From assembly GCA_039024915.1 (NCBI GenBank), contig JBCCPK010000001.1, positions 558,001-622,000 on the forward strand: a stretch of DNA of 64,000 nucleotides, in the 5' to 3' direction. The position numbers and the translations under genes are program-made. The stretch comes from Pseudomonadota bacterium. Its GTDB lineage: Bacteria > Pseudomonadota > Alphaproteobacteria > Rhizobiales > MH13. Shown piece after piece: positions 7,530 through 17,500 of the stretch. The notes below the pieces were generated by a model, which worked only from the letters and a program-made list of their open reading frames with translations, was not told where the DNA came from and made no database searches. The first letter of the stretch is position 1, and each line of letters begins with the position of its first letter.

Positions 7530-7537
7530 CACTTCTT
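7530..7537. repeat. Target-site duplication, right copy (CACTTCTT)
   Basis: Identical to the 8 bases at 3662-3669 on the other side of the transposon. Deleting one copy with the element rejoins the glycosyltransferase frame as a TTG (Leu) codon. Confidence 0.9.
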
Positions 7538-8216
7538 GCGGAGCGCCTTGGTGAAGGCGGGTGGCTGGGACCCCTATAACGTCACCGAAGATGCCGACCT
7601 TGGCATCCGGTTGGCCCGGCATGGTTATGCGACCGCGACGATTTGGTCGACAACGCGGGAAGATGCACCGCGACATTTCGTTCCGTGGCTGCGGCAACGC
7701 TCGCGGTGGTTCAAGGGATGGTGGCAAACGTGGCTTGTCCATATGCGCAGCCCCCTTGCCCTGCTCCGTGACCTCGGTCCGAAGGGCTTTACGGCCTTTC
7801 AGTTGACCTTGCTCGCAGTGCTTGTCTCGATGCTCATTCACCCCTTTTTCTTTGCAGCAATCGTCTGGTCGACCATCGAATTGGTGCGCGCGCCTCCAGC
7901 TGCGGACAGCCTCGAGACCCTCTTGTACGGCTTGGCTTGCGCCAACTTTTTGCTCGGCTACGTTGCGGCTGGTGCACTTATTTGGGCGGGCGGTCTCAGG
8001 CGCGGGCTACCAAACGCATCACCGTGGGTGACCGTCCAAATTCCCGTCTACTGGTTGCTGATGTCCGCTGCGGGCTACCTGGCGCTCTGGGAGCTGATTT
8101 GGCGACCACACCATTGGCATAAGACACCGCACACGCCAGCCAAGCAATCCGCCGAAATCGAGGATGATCCAACGGCGAAATGGGCGACGCAGCCGCACTT
8201 TCAGACCGCCGAATAG
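7538..8216 (+). pseudogene. Family 2 glycosyltransferase, C-terminal fragment (split by transposon)
   Basis: The remaining 225 codons of the interrupted transferase. It begins RSALVKAGGWDPYNVTEDAD, the acceptor-site TED motif of GT2 enzymes. PWLRQRSRWFKGW, the QxxRW motif of processive transferases, follows. Several transmembrane helices come next (about TAFQLTLLAVLVSMLIHPFF, LLYGLACANFLLGYVAAGAL and IPVYWLLMSAAGYLALWELI). Although an ORF can be drawn from a TTG at 7536, it lacks the nucleotide-sugar-binding half and should not be read as a separate enzyme. All motifs are intact, so excision of the transposon would probably restore function. Confidence 0.85.
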
Positions 8217-8271
8217 CGAAACGGCCCCACCGGTCCCTGACATCTGATCGGCGTATACGGACGGTCGGGAT

Positions 8272-8345
8272 TGGAGCGGGTGAAGGGAATCGAACCCTCG
8301 TCTTAAGCTTGGGAAGCTCCTGCTCTGCCATTGAGCTACACCCGC
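8272..8345 (-). tRNA. tRNA-Gly (anticodon CCC)
   Basis: A 74-base cloverleaf on the minus strand. The acceptor arms GCGGGTG/CACCCGC are fully paired and followed by the discriminator T and an encoded CCA. The D arm is GCTC-AATGGCA-GAGC and the T arm GAGGG-TTCGATT-CCCTT. The anticodon loop TTCCCAA places CCC at positions 34-36, so the tRNA reads GGG glycine codons. It sits between the split glycosyltransferase and the sodium channel genes. Confidence 0.93.
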
Positions 8346-8474
8346 TCTTGCGAGCTATGTGTCAGAGCGCCATCATCAGATCAAGCGCCCAACGCTGTCG
8401 CGACACCTTGCACCGGCGCTTCACGCTCACCATAACCAGCCCGAAAATGTTTCCCCACGAACAGGGCCCGATCC

Positions 8475-9305
8475 ATGCGCGAACGCATTGAAGCTTTGCT
8501 GACGTCGCGAAGGTTTGAGATCGCGATCACCACGCTCATTGTTCTCAACGCGATCACCTTGGGGCTAGAAACATCGGACTGGGCCATGCGAAACTTCGGT
8601 GGCTTGCTGATTGCCATAGATCGCGCGGTCCTGGTGATCTTTGTCGTTGAACTGCTGCTGCGCTTTTACGTCTATCGGACAAGGTTTTTCCACGATCCAT
8701 GGCGGGTTTTTGACTTCGTCATCGTCGGCGTTGCGCTTATGCCGGCAACCGGCAACTTGTCGGTCTTGCGAGCGTTACGCATCTTGCGCGTCTTGCGTTT
8801 GGTTTCCATGGTGCCATCGCTTCGCCGGGTTGTCGGCGGACTGATCTCAGCGCTGCCGGGCATGGGCTCGATCATGGCGCTTCTGGGTATCATCTTTTAC
8901 GTGTTTTCCGTCGTAGCAACAAAGCTTTACGGTGCCGGCGAAGGCGCGTGCGAGGCCGTTGCAGGTCGCTGCGAACAGATGGTCGAATGGTTCGGCAACC
9001 TCGGCGCCTCGGCCTATTCTCTGTTCCAGATCATGACCCTTGAAAGCTGGTCGATGGGAATTGTCCGACCCGTGATGGAGGTTCACCCGTTTGCGTGGTT
9101 GTTTTTCCTGCCCTTCATTTTGTGCACCACTTTCACAGTGCTGAACCTTTTCATCGGTATCATCGTGTCGGCGATGCAGGCTGAGCATGAGGCAACAGCT
9201 GAAGAGGAGCGCGCCAATCTCGGCGACCAGCAAAAACTCATCCTCGACGAAGTGAAGGCACTGCGGGCCGAGATCACCACACTCAAGGAATTCGGCAACC
9301 GTTAG
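8475..9305 (+). CDS. Voltage-gated sodium channel (NaChBac/NavMs-type ion transporter)
   Basis: 276 residues, one domain of six transmembrane helices; four copies should assemble into a channel. The S4 voltage sensor is clear (RALRILRVLRLVSMVPSLRR, residues ~97-116, with Arg at every third position). The pore loop carries TLESWSM near residues 188-194, the selectivity filter of bacterial sodium channels. The S6 helix and a C-terminal acidic, coiled-coil tail (residues ~235-274) complete the usual architecture and length. It would let Na+ in on depolarisation, with roles in motility or pH response known in alkaliphilic Bacillus but unknown here. Its stop overlaps that of dcd by 4 bases. Confidence 0.93.
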   Translation: MRERIEALLTSRRFEIAITTLIVLNAITLGLETSDWAMRNFGGLLIAIDRAVLVIFVVELLLRFYVYRTRFFHDPWRVFDFVIVGVALMPATGNLSVLRALRILRVLRLVSMVPSLRRVVGGLISALPGMGSIMALLGIIFYVFSVVATKLYGAGEGACEAVAGRCEQMVEWFGNLGASAYSLFQIMTLESWSMGIVRPVMEVHPFAWLFFLPFILCTTFTVLNLFIGIIVSAMQAEHEATAEEERANLGDQQKLILDEVKALRAEITTLKEFGNR

Positions 9306-10411
9306 CTTCGGAAATGTTTGGACAGCTTCAGGCCTTGCGCCTGGTAGTTCGAACGCCCGCCTGCACCGTACAGCTGCGTGGGCCTGTTTCGCATGGGCTC
9401 GAAAACCAATCGCCCGATCGTTTGGCCGTGCTCAACCAGAAACGGGACCTCATGCGATCGAACTTCAAGCACCGCTCTGGCGCCCGTTCCTCCAGCCTCC
9501 GGGGCACCAAACCCTGGATCAAAAAACCCTGCATAATGCACGCGAAACTCGCCGACCAATGGATCAAAGGGAACCATCTCCGCTGCATAGTCGGCCGGCA
9601 CATGAACAGCCTCACGGCTGACGAGAATATAGAAGGCCGCAGGATCGAAGATCAGCGTGCCAGAGGGACTGGCAAACAGTGGCTCCCAATAATCTTCACG
9701 GTCAAGGACTGCCTCATCATCCACGCGAACCAAACCGCCCGGCCGTCGTGCCCGGTAGCCGATAAGACCGTTTTCGTCCCCCTTAAGATCGATGGATACC
9801 GTGAGACCGTTATGGAAAAGCGGCTCAGCTCCGCTTACAAGGCCAAGCCGGCCGTGAAGACTCCTGAGCTCCTTGTCGGACAGAACCTCGTTTCCGCACC
9901 GGAACCGTAGCTGCGATAGGCGCGAACCAGGTGTCACCAGAATTGGGAAGCTTTGCGGGGCAACTTCGAGATAGAGCGGGCCGGTGTAACCGCCGGGCAC
10001 CTGATCGAAAACAGTCCCCTTGTCGGTGATCACTCGGGTGAAGATGTCGAGACGCCCGGTCGAGCTTTTAGGGTTAGTCGTCCCCTTCACCTCAGGCGGC
10101 AGATCGAGGCTCTCCTGCAACTCAACAAGGTAAATGCACCCGGCTTCGAGGACAGCCCCCCCTTCAAGAGACATCGTGTGCAGGGCGAGCGTCTCGAGCC
10201 TTTCGGCAACGGTCCGGCTAGCGCCCGGCAGAAAGCTAGCCTTGATGCGGTGGGCCGTCTTACCCAGTCGCAGATCGAGACTGGCCGGTTGAACCTGGTC
10301 GTCGTCGAGCGGTGTGGCGTGCGTGATCCGACCAGCGGACACAAGAGCTTGGATATCACTATCAGGCAAAATGCCATCATGCGGTCCAAACGGCGGTAAC
10401 GGTTCTGGCAC
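9302..10411 (-). CDS. dcd: 2'-deoxycytidine 5'-triphosphate deaminase (long alphaproteobacterial form)
   Basis: 369 residues, about twice the length of E. coli Dcd because of two tandem trimeric-dUTPase-like halves, as in other alphaproteobacteria. Recognisable segments include DDDQVQPASLDLRLG near residue 35 and NPKSSTGRLDIFTRVITD near residue 115. It converts dCTP to dUTP, the precursor of dTMP. The ORF is open to 10474, but the GTG at 10411 has a perfect AGGAGG seven bases upstream and gives the usual N-terminus, so I place the start there. It is transcribed away from metZ across a 224-base divergent region. Confidence 0.88.
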   Translation of the reverse strand: MPEPLPPFGPHDGILPDSDIQALVSAGRITHATPLDDDQVQPASLDLRLGKTAHRIKASFLPGASRTVAERLETLALHTMSLEGGAVLEAGCIYLVELQESLDLPPEVKGTTNPKSSTGRLDIFTRVITDKGTVFDQVPGGYTGPLYLEVAPQSFPILVTPGSRLSQLRFRCGNEVLSDKELRSLHGRLGLVSGAEPLFHNGLTVSIDLKGDENGLIGYRARRPGGLVRVDDEAVLDREDYWEPLFASPSGTLIFDPAAFYILVSREAVHVPADYAAEMVPFDPLVGEFRVHYAGFFDPGFGAPEAGGTGARAVLEVRSHEVPFLVEHGQTIGRLVFEPMRNRPTQLYGAGGRSNYQAQGLKLSKHFRS

Positions 10412-10551
10412 GACTTTGCCTCCTGCAGTCTTCGAGCGAGTAGGCGAAAAGGAACCCGATACGCAAGCAATCACGGCTAGCCGTTCACAGGCCTTATCGA
10501 ACCGTTGCGAGGGGAGCAGGCCGGTCAGATCGTTCTATATAGCGGACAGTT

Positions 10552-10567
10552 GTTCGTCTTGACGAAC
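10552..10567. promoter_or_regulatory. Perfect dyad in the dcd/metZ divergent region
   Basis: GTTCGTC-TT-GACGAAC, two perfect 7 bp arms around two bases, near a TATATA stretch (10537-10542). It could be an operator for dcd or metZ. No SAM-II riboswitch consensus was found by eye before metZ. Confidence 0.35.
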
Positions 10568-10635
10568 GTAACGCCTGTGATACCACCATCAGGCTCTTCA
10601 AAAAACGCTTAAGTGCCAGCGAACGATCAAAGCTA

Positions 10636-11811
10636 GTGACCCGACCTCTCCACCCCGACACCGCATTGGTTCATGGCGGCAGCTTGCGGACAGCTTTTGG
10701 CGAGACGTCCGAGGCTCTGTTTCTCACCCAAAGCTTCGTCTACGCCTCCGCCGAAGAAGCTGAAGCTCGGTTTGACGGCTCCGACCCGGGCTTCATCTAC
10801 TCAAGGTTTTCCAACCCAACCGTGAAAATGCTGGAGGATCGCTTGGCCGTTCTGGAGGGCGCCGAGGCGTGCCGAACCATGGCTTCGGGCATGGCAGCGG
10901 TGACGGCGGCCATGCTGTGTTCTTTGTCGGCAGGTGACCACGTCGTTGCCGCACAGGCGCTGTTCGGCTCATGCCGTTACGTCGTCGAGGATCTTCTGCC
11001 GCGTTACGGCATAGAAACGACCCTTATTGATGGGCGGGACCTGTCCGCCTGGCAAAATGCGGTACGGCCAAACACCAAAGTCTTCTTTTTGGAGACGCCT
11101 TCGAACCCAACCCTCGAAGTGATCGACCTCCGTGCCGTCGCAGCAATTGCGCACGATGCAGGTGCAAAACTGTACGTCGACAATGTCTTTGCGACACCCT
11201 TGTATCAACGACCGTTGGCGTTCGGAGCCGATGTTGTCATCTATTCCGCAACCAAGCACATGGATGGGCAAGGCCGATGTTTGGGCGGCGCAGTGCTGGC
11301 CAGCCAGAAATGGGTCGACGACCACCTTCACACCTTCTTGCGTCAGACCGGCCCGAGCCTTTCCCCGTTCAATGCCTGGGTGATCCTGAAGAGCCTCGAA
11401 ACCTTCTCCTTGAGGGTCAACAGGCAAACCGACACTGCCAGCGCTCTTGCGGACCGGCTGGCCGCCCATACCCGCGTTTCGCGCGTATATTATCCCCACC
11501 GAGCGGACCATCCCGACTTTAAAGTGGCCTCCAATCAAATGGAGCGGGGCGGAACTTTGATTGCGTTCGAAGTTGACGGTGAGAAGCCGGAAACCTTCGC
11601 ATTTCTCAATCGCCTGCAGATCGTCAAAATCTCAAACAATCTTGGCGATGCGAAAAGCCTGGTTACGCATCCGTCGACCACGACACATCAGCGCCTTGAC
11701 GAAGCGGAACGGCTAAGGCTGGGCATTCAACCCAACCTCGTTCGCTTATCAGTGGGCCTTGAAAACGTCGAAGACCTTTGGACCGACCTCAACGAGGCAC
11801 TCAACGGTTAA
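10636..11811 (+). CDS. metZ: O-succinylhomoserine sulfhydrylase
   Basis: 391 residues, a full-length PLP enzyme of the Cys/Met metabolism family. The PLP lysine lies in SATKHMDGQGR near residue 206, the phosphate-binding ASGMAAV near 83-89, and NPTVKMLEDRLAVLEG is typical. The sequence resembles MetZ rather than cystathionine gamma-synthase (HPDTALVHGGSLRT start, SRFSNPTVK). It makes homocysteine from O-succinylhomoserine and sulfide. The GTG start at 10636 has no strong ribosome-binding site. The stop TTAA is shared with the convergent phosphatidyltransferase gene. Confidence 0.88.
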   Translation: MTRPLHPDTALVHGGSLRTAFGETSEALFLTQSFVYASAEEAEARFDGSDPGFIYSRFSNPTVKMLEDRLAVLEGAEACRTMASGMAAVTAAMLCSLSAGDHVVAAQALFGSCRYVVEDLLPRYGIETTLIDGRDLSAWQNAVRPNTKVFFLETPSNPTLEVIDLRAVAAIAHDAGAKLYVDNVFATPLYQRPLAFGADVVIYSATKHMDGQGRCLGGAVLASQKWVDDHLHTFLRQTGPSLSPFNAWVILKSLETFSLRVNRQTDTASALADRLAAHTRVSRVYYPHRADHPDFKVASNQMERGGTLIAFEVDGEKPETFAFLNRLQIVKISNNLGDAKSLVTHPSTTTHQRLDEAERLRLGIQPNLVRLSVGLENVEDLWTDLNEALNG

Positions 11812-12425
11812 GCGCTGTCGGGATCAAACGTTTGCCACGCCATGATGATGCGACTGACCGCCGTGATCAGTGTGATCGCTGCAAAGCCATAGGCCAACCA
11901 AGGGAACCAGGCGGGCACAAGGCATGCCAGCGCGAAGACTGCTATCGTTTCCGTGCCCTCTGCCAATCCGCCAGTGAAGTACAGCGACTTTGAGCCGCGC
12001 AGCTCGGTGGTCATCTGGTGCTTCTCTGCGAGGATGGCGTAGCCGAGAAACGACCCACCATTAATGTAGAACGCGAACAGTAAAACACAGGCTGCAATCG
12101 CGTTGGCGGCGGGATCTGCAATAGCAAATCCCAATGGGACAGCGGCGTAAAAGGCATAGTCGCACACGATATCGAGGTAGCCGCCACGATCTGTCTTTTG
12201 GGTTGCCCTTGCGACCGCGCCATCAAGGCCGTCGGCCAAGCGGCTGAGTATGAGAAACACAAGCGCCCAGCCGTAAGCACCCAGCCCAATCAACGCACCG
12301 CAAAGCAAACCAAACCCAAGGCCCAGAAGCGTTACGCCATCGGCAGTCAAACCCATAGCCGCTAGCCGCTTGCCGAACGCATTGAGCGGGGGATCGATCA
12401 CGACCCGCATTTTTCCGTCGAGCAT
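11808..12425 (-). CDS. CDP-alcohol phosphatidyltransferase family protein
   Basis: 205 residues, mostly membrane-embedded. The family signature DG-x2-AR-x8-G-x3-D-x3-D is complete (DGLDGAVAR ... GGYLDIVCD, residues ~66-90). These enzymes transfer a phosphatidyl or similar group from CDP-diacylglycerol or another CDP-alcohol; the acceptor cannot be assigned. The ORF is open to 12491, but the ATG at 12425, preceded by AAGGAG, begins the conserved MLDGKMR region and is preferred. It is convergent with metZ and divergent from apaG. Confidence 0.82.
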   Translation of the reverse strand: MLDGKMRVVIDPPLNAFGKRLAAMGLTADGVTLLGLGFGLLCGALIGLGAYGWALVFLILSRLADGLDGAVARATQKTDRGGYLDIVCDYAFYAAVPLGFAIADPAANAIAACVLLFAFYINGGSFLGYAILAEKHQMTTELRGSKSLYFTGGLAEGTETIAVFALACLVPAWFPWLAYGFAAITLITAVSRIIMAWQTFDPDSA

Positions 12426-12592
12426 GATTTGCGATGCTCCTTTTCCTTCGCGGCGTCCGCGATAGTCCGGCGAGTTTCGTAACACAAGCATCTAACCGTT
12501 GACCTCATTCGCTTGTGATCAGACGTGTTGGATAGGGTGACAGCACCACCTGAACATGGGATGCTGGCACGCACGACAAGGACGTACATGCT

Positions 12593-12985
12593 ATGTATCA
12601 AGCCGTGACCGCCAACATCCAGGTAACGGTTGAACCTCGCTTTCTACCCGAGGAATCCGAGCCATCATCGGATCGTTATTTCTTCGCCTACTCCGTTGAG
12701 ATCGCCAATCGCGGCGAGAGCGTGGTTCAAGTGCGGGCCCGGTATTGGCGCATTACCGATGGCATCGGCCGCGTCCAGGAAATACGGGGGGCTGGTGTCG
12801 TGGGGGAAGAGCCCGTTATCCATCCGGGCGAGAGCTTTCGGTATACATCGGGGTGTCCACTGGAAACCCCTACCGGTATCATGGTGGGCCATTACGCTGT
12901 AGAGACCCTCGATGGCGAACGTTTTACCATTGATATTCCAGCTTTTTCGCTCGATGCGCCGTTTGCCGATCGCACGCTCAACTAA
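12593..12985 (+). CDS. apaG: ApaG family protein
   Basis: 130 residues, the standard size of ApaG (PF04379), an immunoglobulin-like beta-sandwich. The motifs YSVEIANRGESVVQVRARYW, GVVGEEPVIHPGESF, YTSG and MVGHYAVETLDGE are characteristic. ApaG has been linked to Co2+/Mg2+ efflux phenotypes in enterobacteria, but its biochemical role remains unclear. It lies just upstream of trkH in the same direction (48-base gap), so the two may be co-transcribed. Confidence 0.92.
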   Translation: MYQAVTANIQVTVEPRFLPEESEPSSDRYFFAYSVEIANRGESVVQVRARYWRITDGIGRVQEIRGAGVVGEEPVIHPGESFRYTSGCPLETPTGIMVGHYAVETLDGERFTIDIPAFSLDAPFADRTLN

Positions 12986-13033
12986 AAGAACAGACAACAC
13001 AGTAGTGGTCCGCAGGGGTCTGCTCTAGCCATT

Positions 13034-14500
13034 ATGCAGCGCTCCAGCCCGTTCAATACCGGACCTATCTTCCTGATCATCGGGGCGCTTCTAGCGACGC
13101 TCGGCGCAGCCATGATGCTGCCCGCGCTTGTTGACCTTGCCGCAGCAAACGATGACTGGGTCGTATTTGCTGCAGGGTCTCTGGTCACTGTAATGGTTGG
13201 TCTGGGGCTCACACAAACCGGAAGCGGGCGACCGACGACGCTCTCCTCTCGCCAGGCGGTGTTGATGACCGTTGGCGCATGGACTGTCTTGCCCGCGTTT
13301 GCGGCCTTGCCACTTCTTTGGTCTGGCGCCACGACCAGCTACACAGACGCGTTCTTCGAAGCGATGAGTGGCATCACCACGACAGGCGCAACCGTCATCG
13401 AGGAGCTTGAAGGGCTGCCACCTGGGGTCCTGGTCTGGCGCTCCATGCTGCAATGGCTGGGAGGGCTCGGCGTCGTGGTGATGGCGGTAGCGATTCTGCC
13501 GATGCTCCGCGTTGGAGGTATGCAGCTGTTCAAGACCGAGGCCTTCGATACCCCCGATAAGATCTTGCCGCGCGCGACACAGATTTCCGGGTCACTGATC
13601 GCCGTATTTACAGTGTTCACGGCGCTATGCGCTCTGGCCTACGCGGCGGCAGGAATGGAGTTCTTCGACGCCGCCAACCACGCCATGACCACCGTTGCAA
13701 CGGGCGGATTTTCCACCCGCAGCGCCTCCATCGGAGCCTTCGATTCAGGCGCCGTCGAATGGGTCGCTATCATCTTCATGATATTGGGCTCACTGCCCTT
13801 CCTCTTGTACGTACAAGCGGCTCAAGGCCGGCCCATGGGCTTGCTTAAGGACAGCCAAATTCACGTCTTCCTGATCTTGTTGCTTATCTTCAGCGTCTTG
13901 CTGGCGATTGTTCTCAATCCGCAGACGGCCGAAGCGGGAGCACTCACCGACCTCCGCCGTGCCACCTTCAACGTTGTCTCGGTCATGACCGGTACTGGCT
14001 ACGCCTCAACCGACTACGGCGCATGGGGCCCGCTGGCGGTTTCCGTCTTCTTGGTACTGACCCTGATAGGCGGCTGCGCCGGTTCAACCGCCTGTGGCAT
14101 GAAAGTCTTTCGGGTCCAAATCGCAATCAAGACAGTCAGCCAGCATGTTCGTCGGCTCGCCTACCCGCATGGTGTATTTGTCATGCGGTATAACAGCCAC
14201 CCCGTCGACGGAACGGTGGTGTCTGCCGTGATGAGCTTTATTTTTCTGTATTTTGTTCTGATTGGTCTGATCGCCATCGCGCTCATGGGAATGGGCCTTG
14301 ATGCATTGACGGCGATCTCGGGGGCGGCCACCGCTCTCGCGAATGTTGGCCCGGGACTCGGCGATATCATCGGGCCATCAGGCAATTTTAGCACCCTACC
14401 AGACCTTGCAAAGTGGCTGCTGTCAGCCGCAATGCTCGTTGGACGCCTCGAGCTTTTCACAGTGCTTGTGCTGATCTTGCCACGCTTCTGGCGCGCATAA
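13034..14500 (+). CDS. trkH: Trk-type potassium uptake membrane subunit
   Basis: 488 residues with four pore-repeat signatures in order: SGITTTGATV (~115), TTVATGGFST (~221), SVMTGTGYAST (~316) and ALANVGPGLG (~436). Each supplies the Gly of a K+ filter in the TrkH/KtrB fold. It spans the inner membrane and imports K+, normally gated by cytoplasmic TrkA, which is not in this window. Potassium uptake next to a sodium channel gene nearby suggests attention to ion balance, though the two are not an operon. Confidence 0.92.
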   Translation: MQRSSPFNTGPIFLIIGALLATLGAAMMLPALVDLAAANDDWVVFAAGSLVTVMVGLGLTQTGSGRPTTLSSRQAVLMTVGAWTVLPAFAALPLLWSGATTSYTDAFFEAMSGITTTGATVIEELEGLPPGVLVWRSMLQWLGGLGVVVMAVAILPMLRVGGMQLFKTEAFDTPDKILPRATQISGSLIAVFTVFTALCALAYAAAGMEFFDAANHAMTTVATGGFSTRSASIGAFDSGAVEWVAIIFMILGSLPFLLYVQAAQGRPMGLLKDSQIHVFLILLLIFSVLLAIVLNPQTAEAGALTDLRRATFNVVSVMTGTGYASTDYGAWGPLAVSVFLVLTLIGGCAGSTACGMKVFRVQIAIKTVSQHVRRLAYPHGVFVMRYNSHPVDGTVVSAVMSFIFLYFVLIGLIAIALMGMGLDALTAISGAATALANVGPGLGDIIGPSGNFSTLPDLAKWLLSAAMLVGRLELFTVLVLILPRFWRA

Positions 14501-14523
14501 CAGCGTTGCTGCCGGCTGGCAGG

Positions 14524-17500
14524 CTACTCCGCTGGCGCCGGCAAGTTGTCCAGCACTTTACGGCCGAACACCGCGCGGATGGACTGCCCAACATCGTCCC
14601 CGATCTTCAAAAGCGAAGGGACAAGCACCATCACGAACAGGGTCGCAGTGGCCAGCCCAAATGTGATGGTTATCGCCATCGGTAACAAGAACTGGGCCTG
14701 CAGAGACGTCTCGAACAAGAGCGGTGACAGGCCGCCGACGGTGGTCAATGAGGTCAAAAGAATTGCGCGAAACCGGTCCTGGGTGGCCTGCACTGCCGCG
14801 TCGGTGACTGACAATCCTTCCTTCAGGCGGTCGTCGAAACGCGATACGAGAATGATGGAGTTGTTCACGAGAATACCCGCCAGGCCCAGCAGGCCGATCA
14901 GCGACAGGATCGTCAGCTGAAATCCCATCACCCAATGCCCAAAGATCGCGCCAACGGCTCCAAATGGTATGATCATCATGACAGCGATGGGTCGCCAGTA
15001 GCTCGCAAAAATCCAAGCTAAAATGATGTACATCAGCCCTAGGGCGACGACGCCACCCAAACGCAGATCAGCAAACGCTTCGGCCCGCTCCTCCGCTCGT
15101 CCGGAAAACTGAAAACTTACGCCATACTGGGCAGCGATACGCTGAAGTTCCCCCTCGCGCAGGGCCGTTTCGATCTCACCATTGTTTGTGACCTCTGGAT
15201 CAACATCAGCGGTCACCGATATGGTCGTGCGCCCATCCCGCCTTTGGATGACCGCAAAACCTTGGCGATCGGTCAGCGTTACAACCTCCATAAGGGGCAC
15301 GTAAACGCCCGACGGTGTGCGGACCTCTAGCCTGCGCAATGCACCGCTCCCGCCTTCGCCAAGATCTTGGCGAACAAGAATGGTGATCTCCTCGTCCACT
15401 GCCGGTAAGTCGCGCGCAACGCGTCCCCCGACCGCATCGCGGACCTGCGCTCCAATCGATTCAAGGGTAAAGCCCAATGCTTCGCCACGCTCGGTTAGAG
15501 CGATGACCAGTTCCGGCTTTCCATACGGCAGATCATCATCGACTCCGGAAACGCCAGGGAAACTCGACAGCACGGTTTGCAGATCTTGCGCGGCGTCTTT
15601 CAAGGTCGCGGCGCTTGTCGCCTGCAAGCGAATATCAAGGTCACGCCCCGGCGGGCCACCGCGCCGCTCGAATATTGCGACACGTTCAATGCCTGCAAGT
15701 TGCGGCAACTGCTGGCGCCATGCACGCACAAGTTCAGGCGTTCGGACGGAGCGCACTTCGGAGGACGTCAGCTCGACATCAATGGATGCGAAGTTATCGC
15801 CGCGATTACGGCCAGCTGTTCCGTAAGACGCGTAGGAGGCGCGAATGAGTGTGTCCTCATCGTCGATGCCCTCCGTCAGACGGGCGTCCGCGAGCCGCAG
15901 AGCAGCATCAACTTCCTGCAAGGTCCGCAAGGCAACCGGCTCTGAAACCCCCGGTGCAAAGGTTATAGAGGCGGTTATGTTTTCCGCTTCTGGCGATGGG
16001 AAGAAGACAAACCCGACATGGTTGCCGCGGATAACGCCGACGGTCACAATCAAACACGCCACACAGACCGCCAGCGTGACATAGCGCCAGCGTACCGCAC
16101 CGCGAACAATGGCGCGGAAGGGGTGGTCACGGAGCCAATTAAACGATCGGTCGAAATGGTGGCGGAACCAGCTTTGCTGATGGACGGCTGGAACAGAGCG
16201 TGACCCGCGACGCTTCGTGAGCATGCGCAGGCGCAGCAGCTCGATAAGCATCGCAACGATAAACGATGCCGCAGCGATCGAAGCGGGAAGTGCAAACCTC
16301 TGAAGACGGCTAGCGATATCGGCCGCAGGATCAGAAACAGCGAAAAGGGGATGAGCGCGCACCGCGCTGGCCAATTCGCCGAGCCCAAGCTGGTCCACCA
16401 AAATCGGTTGGAACACCACAACGACGATGGGTGCCGCGATGAGCAAAGCGGTCAGGATGACACGCATCCAGCTAATGCCGATCTTTCTGGTTGCTCCCAG
16501 CGAGTGCGCGAGGTGTCCCGGCAGAACGAAGAACACCTCGATCAAGCTGGCGATAAGCACGGCCACAACAATCACCGGCAGGACGCCAATGATCTGACCG
16601 ATCGTCGATCCGATGAGCAGGATTGGCCCAAAGGCTGCCGTCGTGGTCAACATGGCCGCCATGACCGGCAACATCATCCGCGTTGCGCCGTTCTCGGCTG
16701 CCTCGTAGGGCCCGTCACCCATATCAAGGCGCGTCGCGGTGTGCTCGCCGACCACGATGGCATCGTCGACAATGATGCCCAGGGTCATGATCAGCGCAAA
16801 CAACGACATCATATTGATGGATTCGCCGAACAAATACATCAGTCCGAGCGTTGCCATCATCGCCGTTGGAATGCCGACGGCGACCCAGAAGGCAATACGC
16901 ATGTTCAAGAAGACAAACAGAATGCCGACAACGACAGCGAGGCCGGTCAAGCCGTTCGTCACCAGCAACTGAATGCGCTGCTGGACCGCGGTGGATCGAA
17001 GATCAAAGATCGTGATCGTCAGGGATTGCGGAAACTCGGCTTGCGCCTGTTCGACGGTTGCAACCAAAGCGTCGGCGACATCAAGCACATCGCTGCCAGC
17101 GGAGCGATAAACGTCCAGCCGGATCGCGCGGTCTTCGCCCAGAAAACCCTGGGCCTGGCTCCTATCGTAAGACCGCTCGATACGCGCGACATCGCGCAGC
17201 TCGATACGCTCGCCGGATGCTTGGCCACGAATAACAACATGCCCGAGCGCTTCAATTGTATCCACATCGCCTAACGTCCGGACCTGTCGCTCGAGCTCAC
17301 CGTCAAGATTGCCAGAGGGAAGATCGCGGCTGTTCTGCGAAATCCGCCGCGCAATATCCTCCACTGTCAAATCGAGCCGGCGGAGTGTTGCAGCGTTGAT
17401 CGTGACCTCATATTGCGTGTCACGCATTCCCGAAAAATCAACGCGATCAACACCCCCTTCGACGAGCCGATCACGCAGATCACGCGCATAAGTCTTGAGA

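Noticed and set aside
7536-8216. A stand-alone gene starting at TTG 7536
   Set aside because: It lacks the first half of the glycosyltransferase, its start lies in the target duplication, and it joins in frame to 2522-3669 once the transposon is removed.
10475-10635. SAM-II riboswitch before metZ
   Set aside because: The consensus core and pseudoknot pairing were looked for by eye and not found; only a short dyad is present.
16351-17274. Plus-strand ORF of 307 codons
   Set aside because: It is antisense to the RND permease and gives a His/Asp/Gln/Arg-rich translation typical of a shadow frame.
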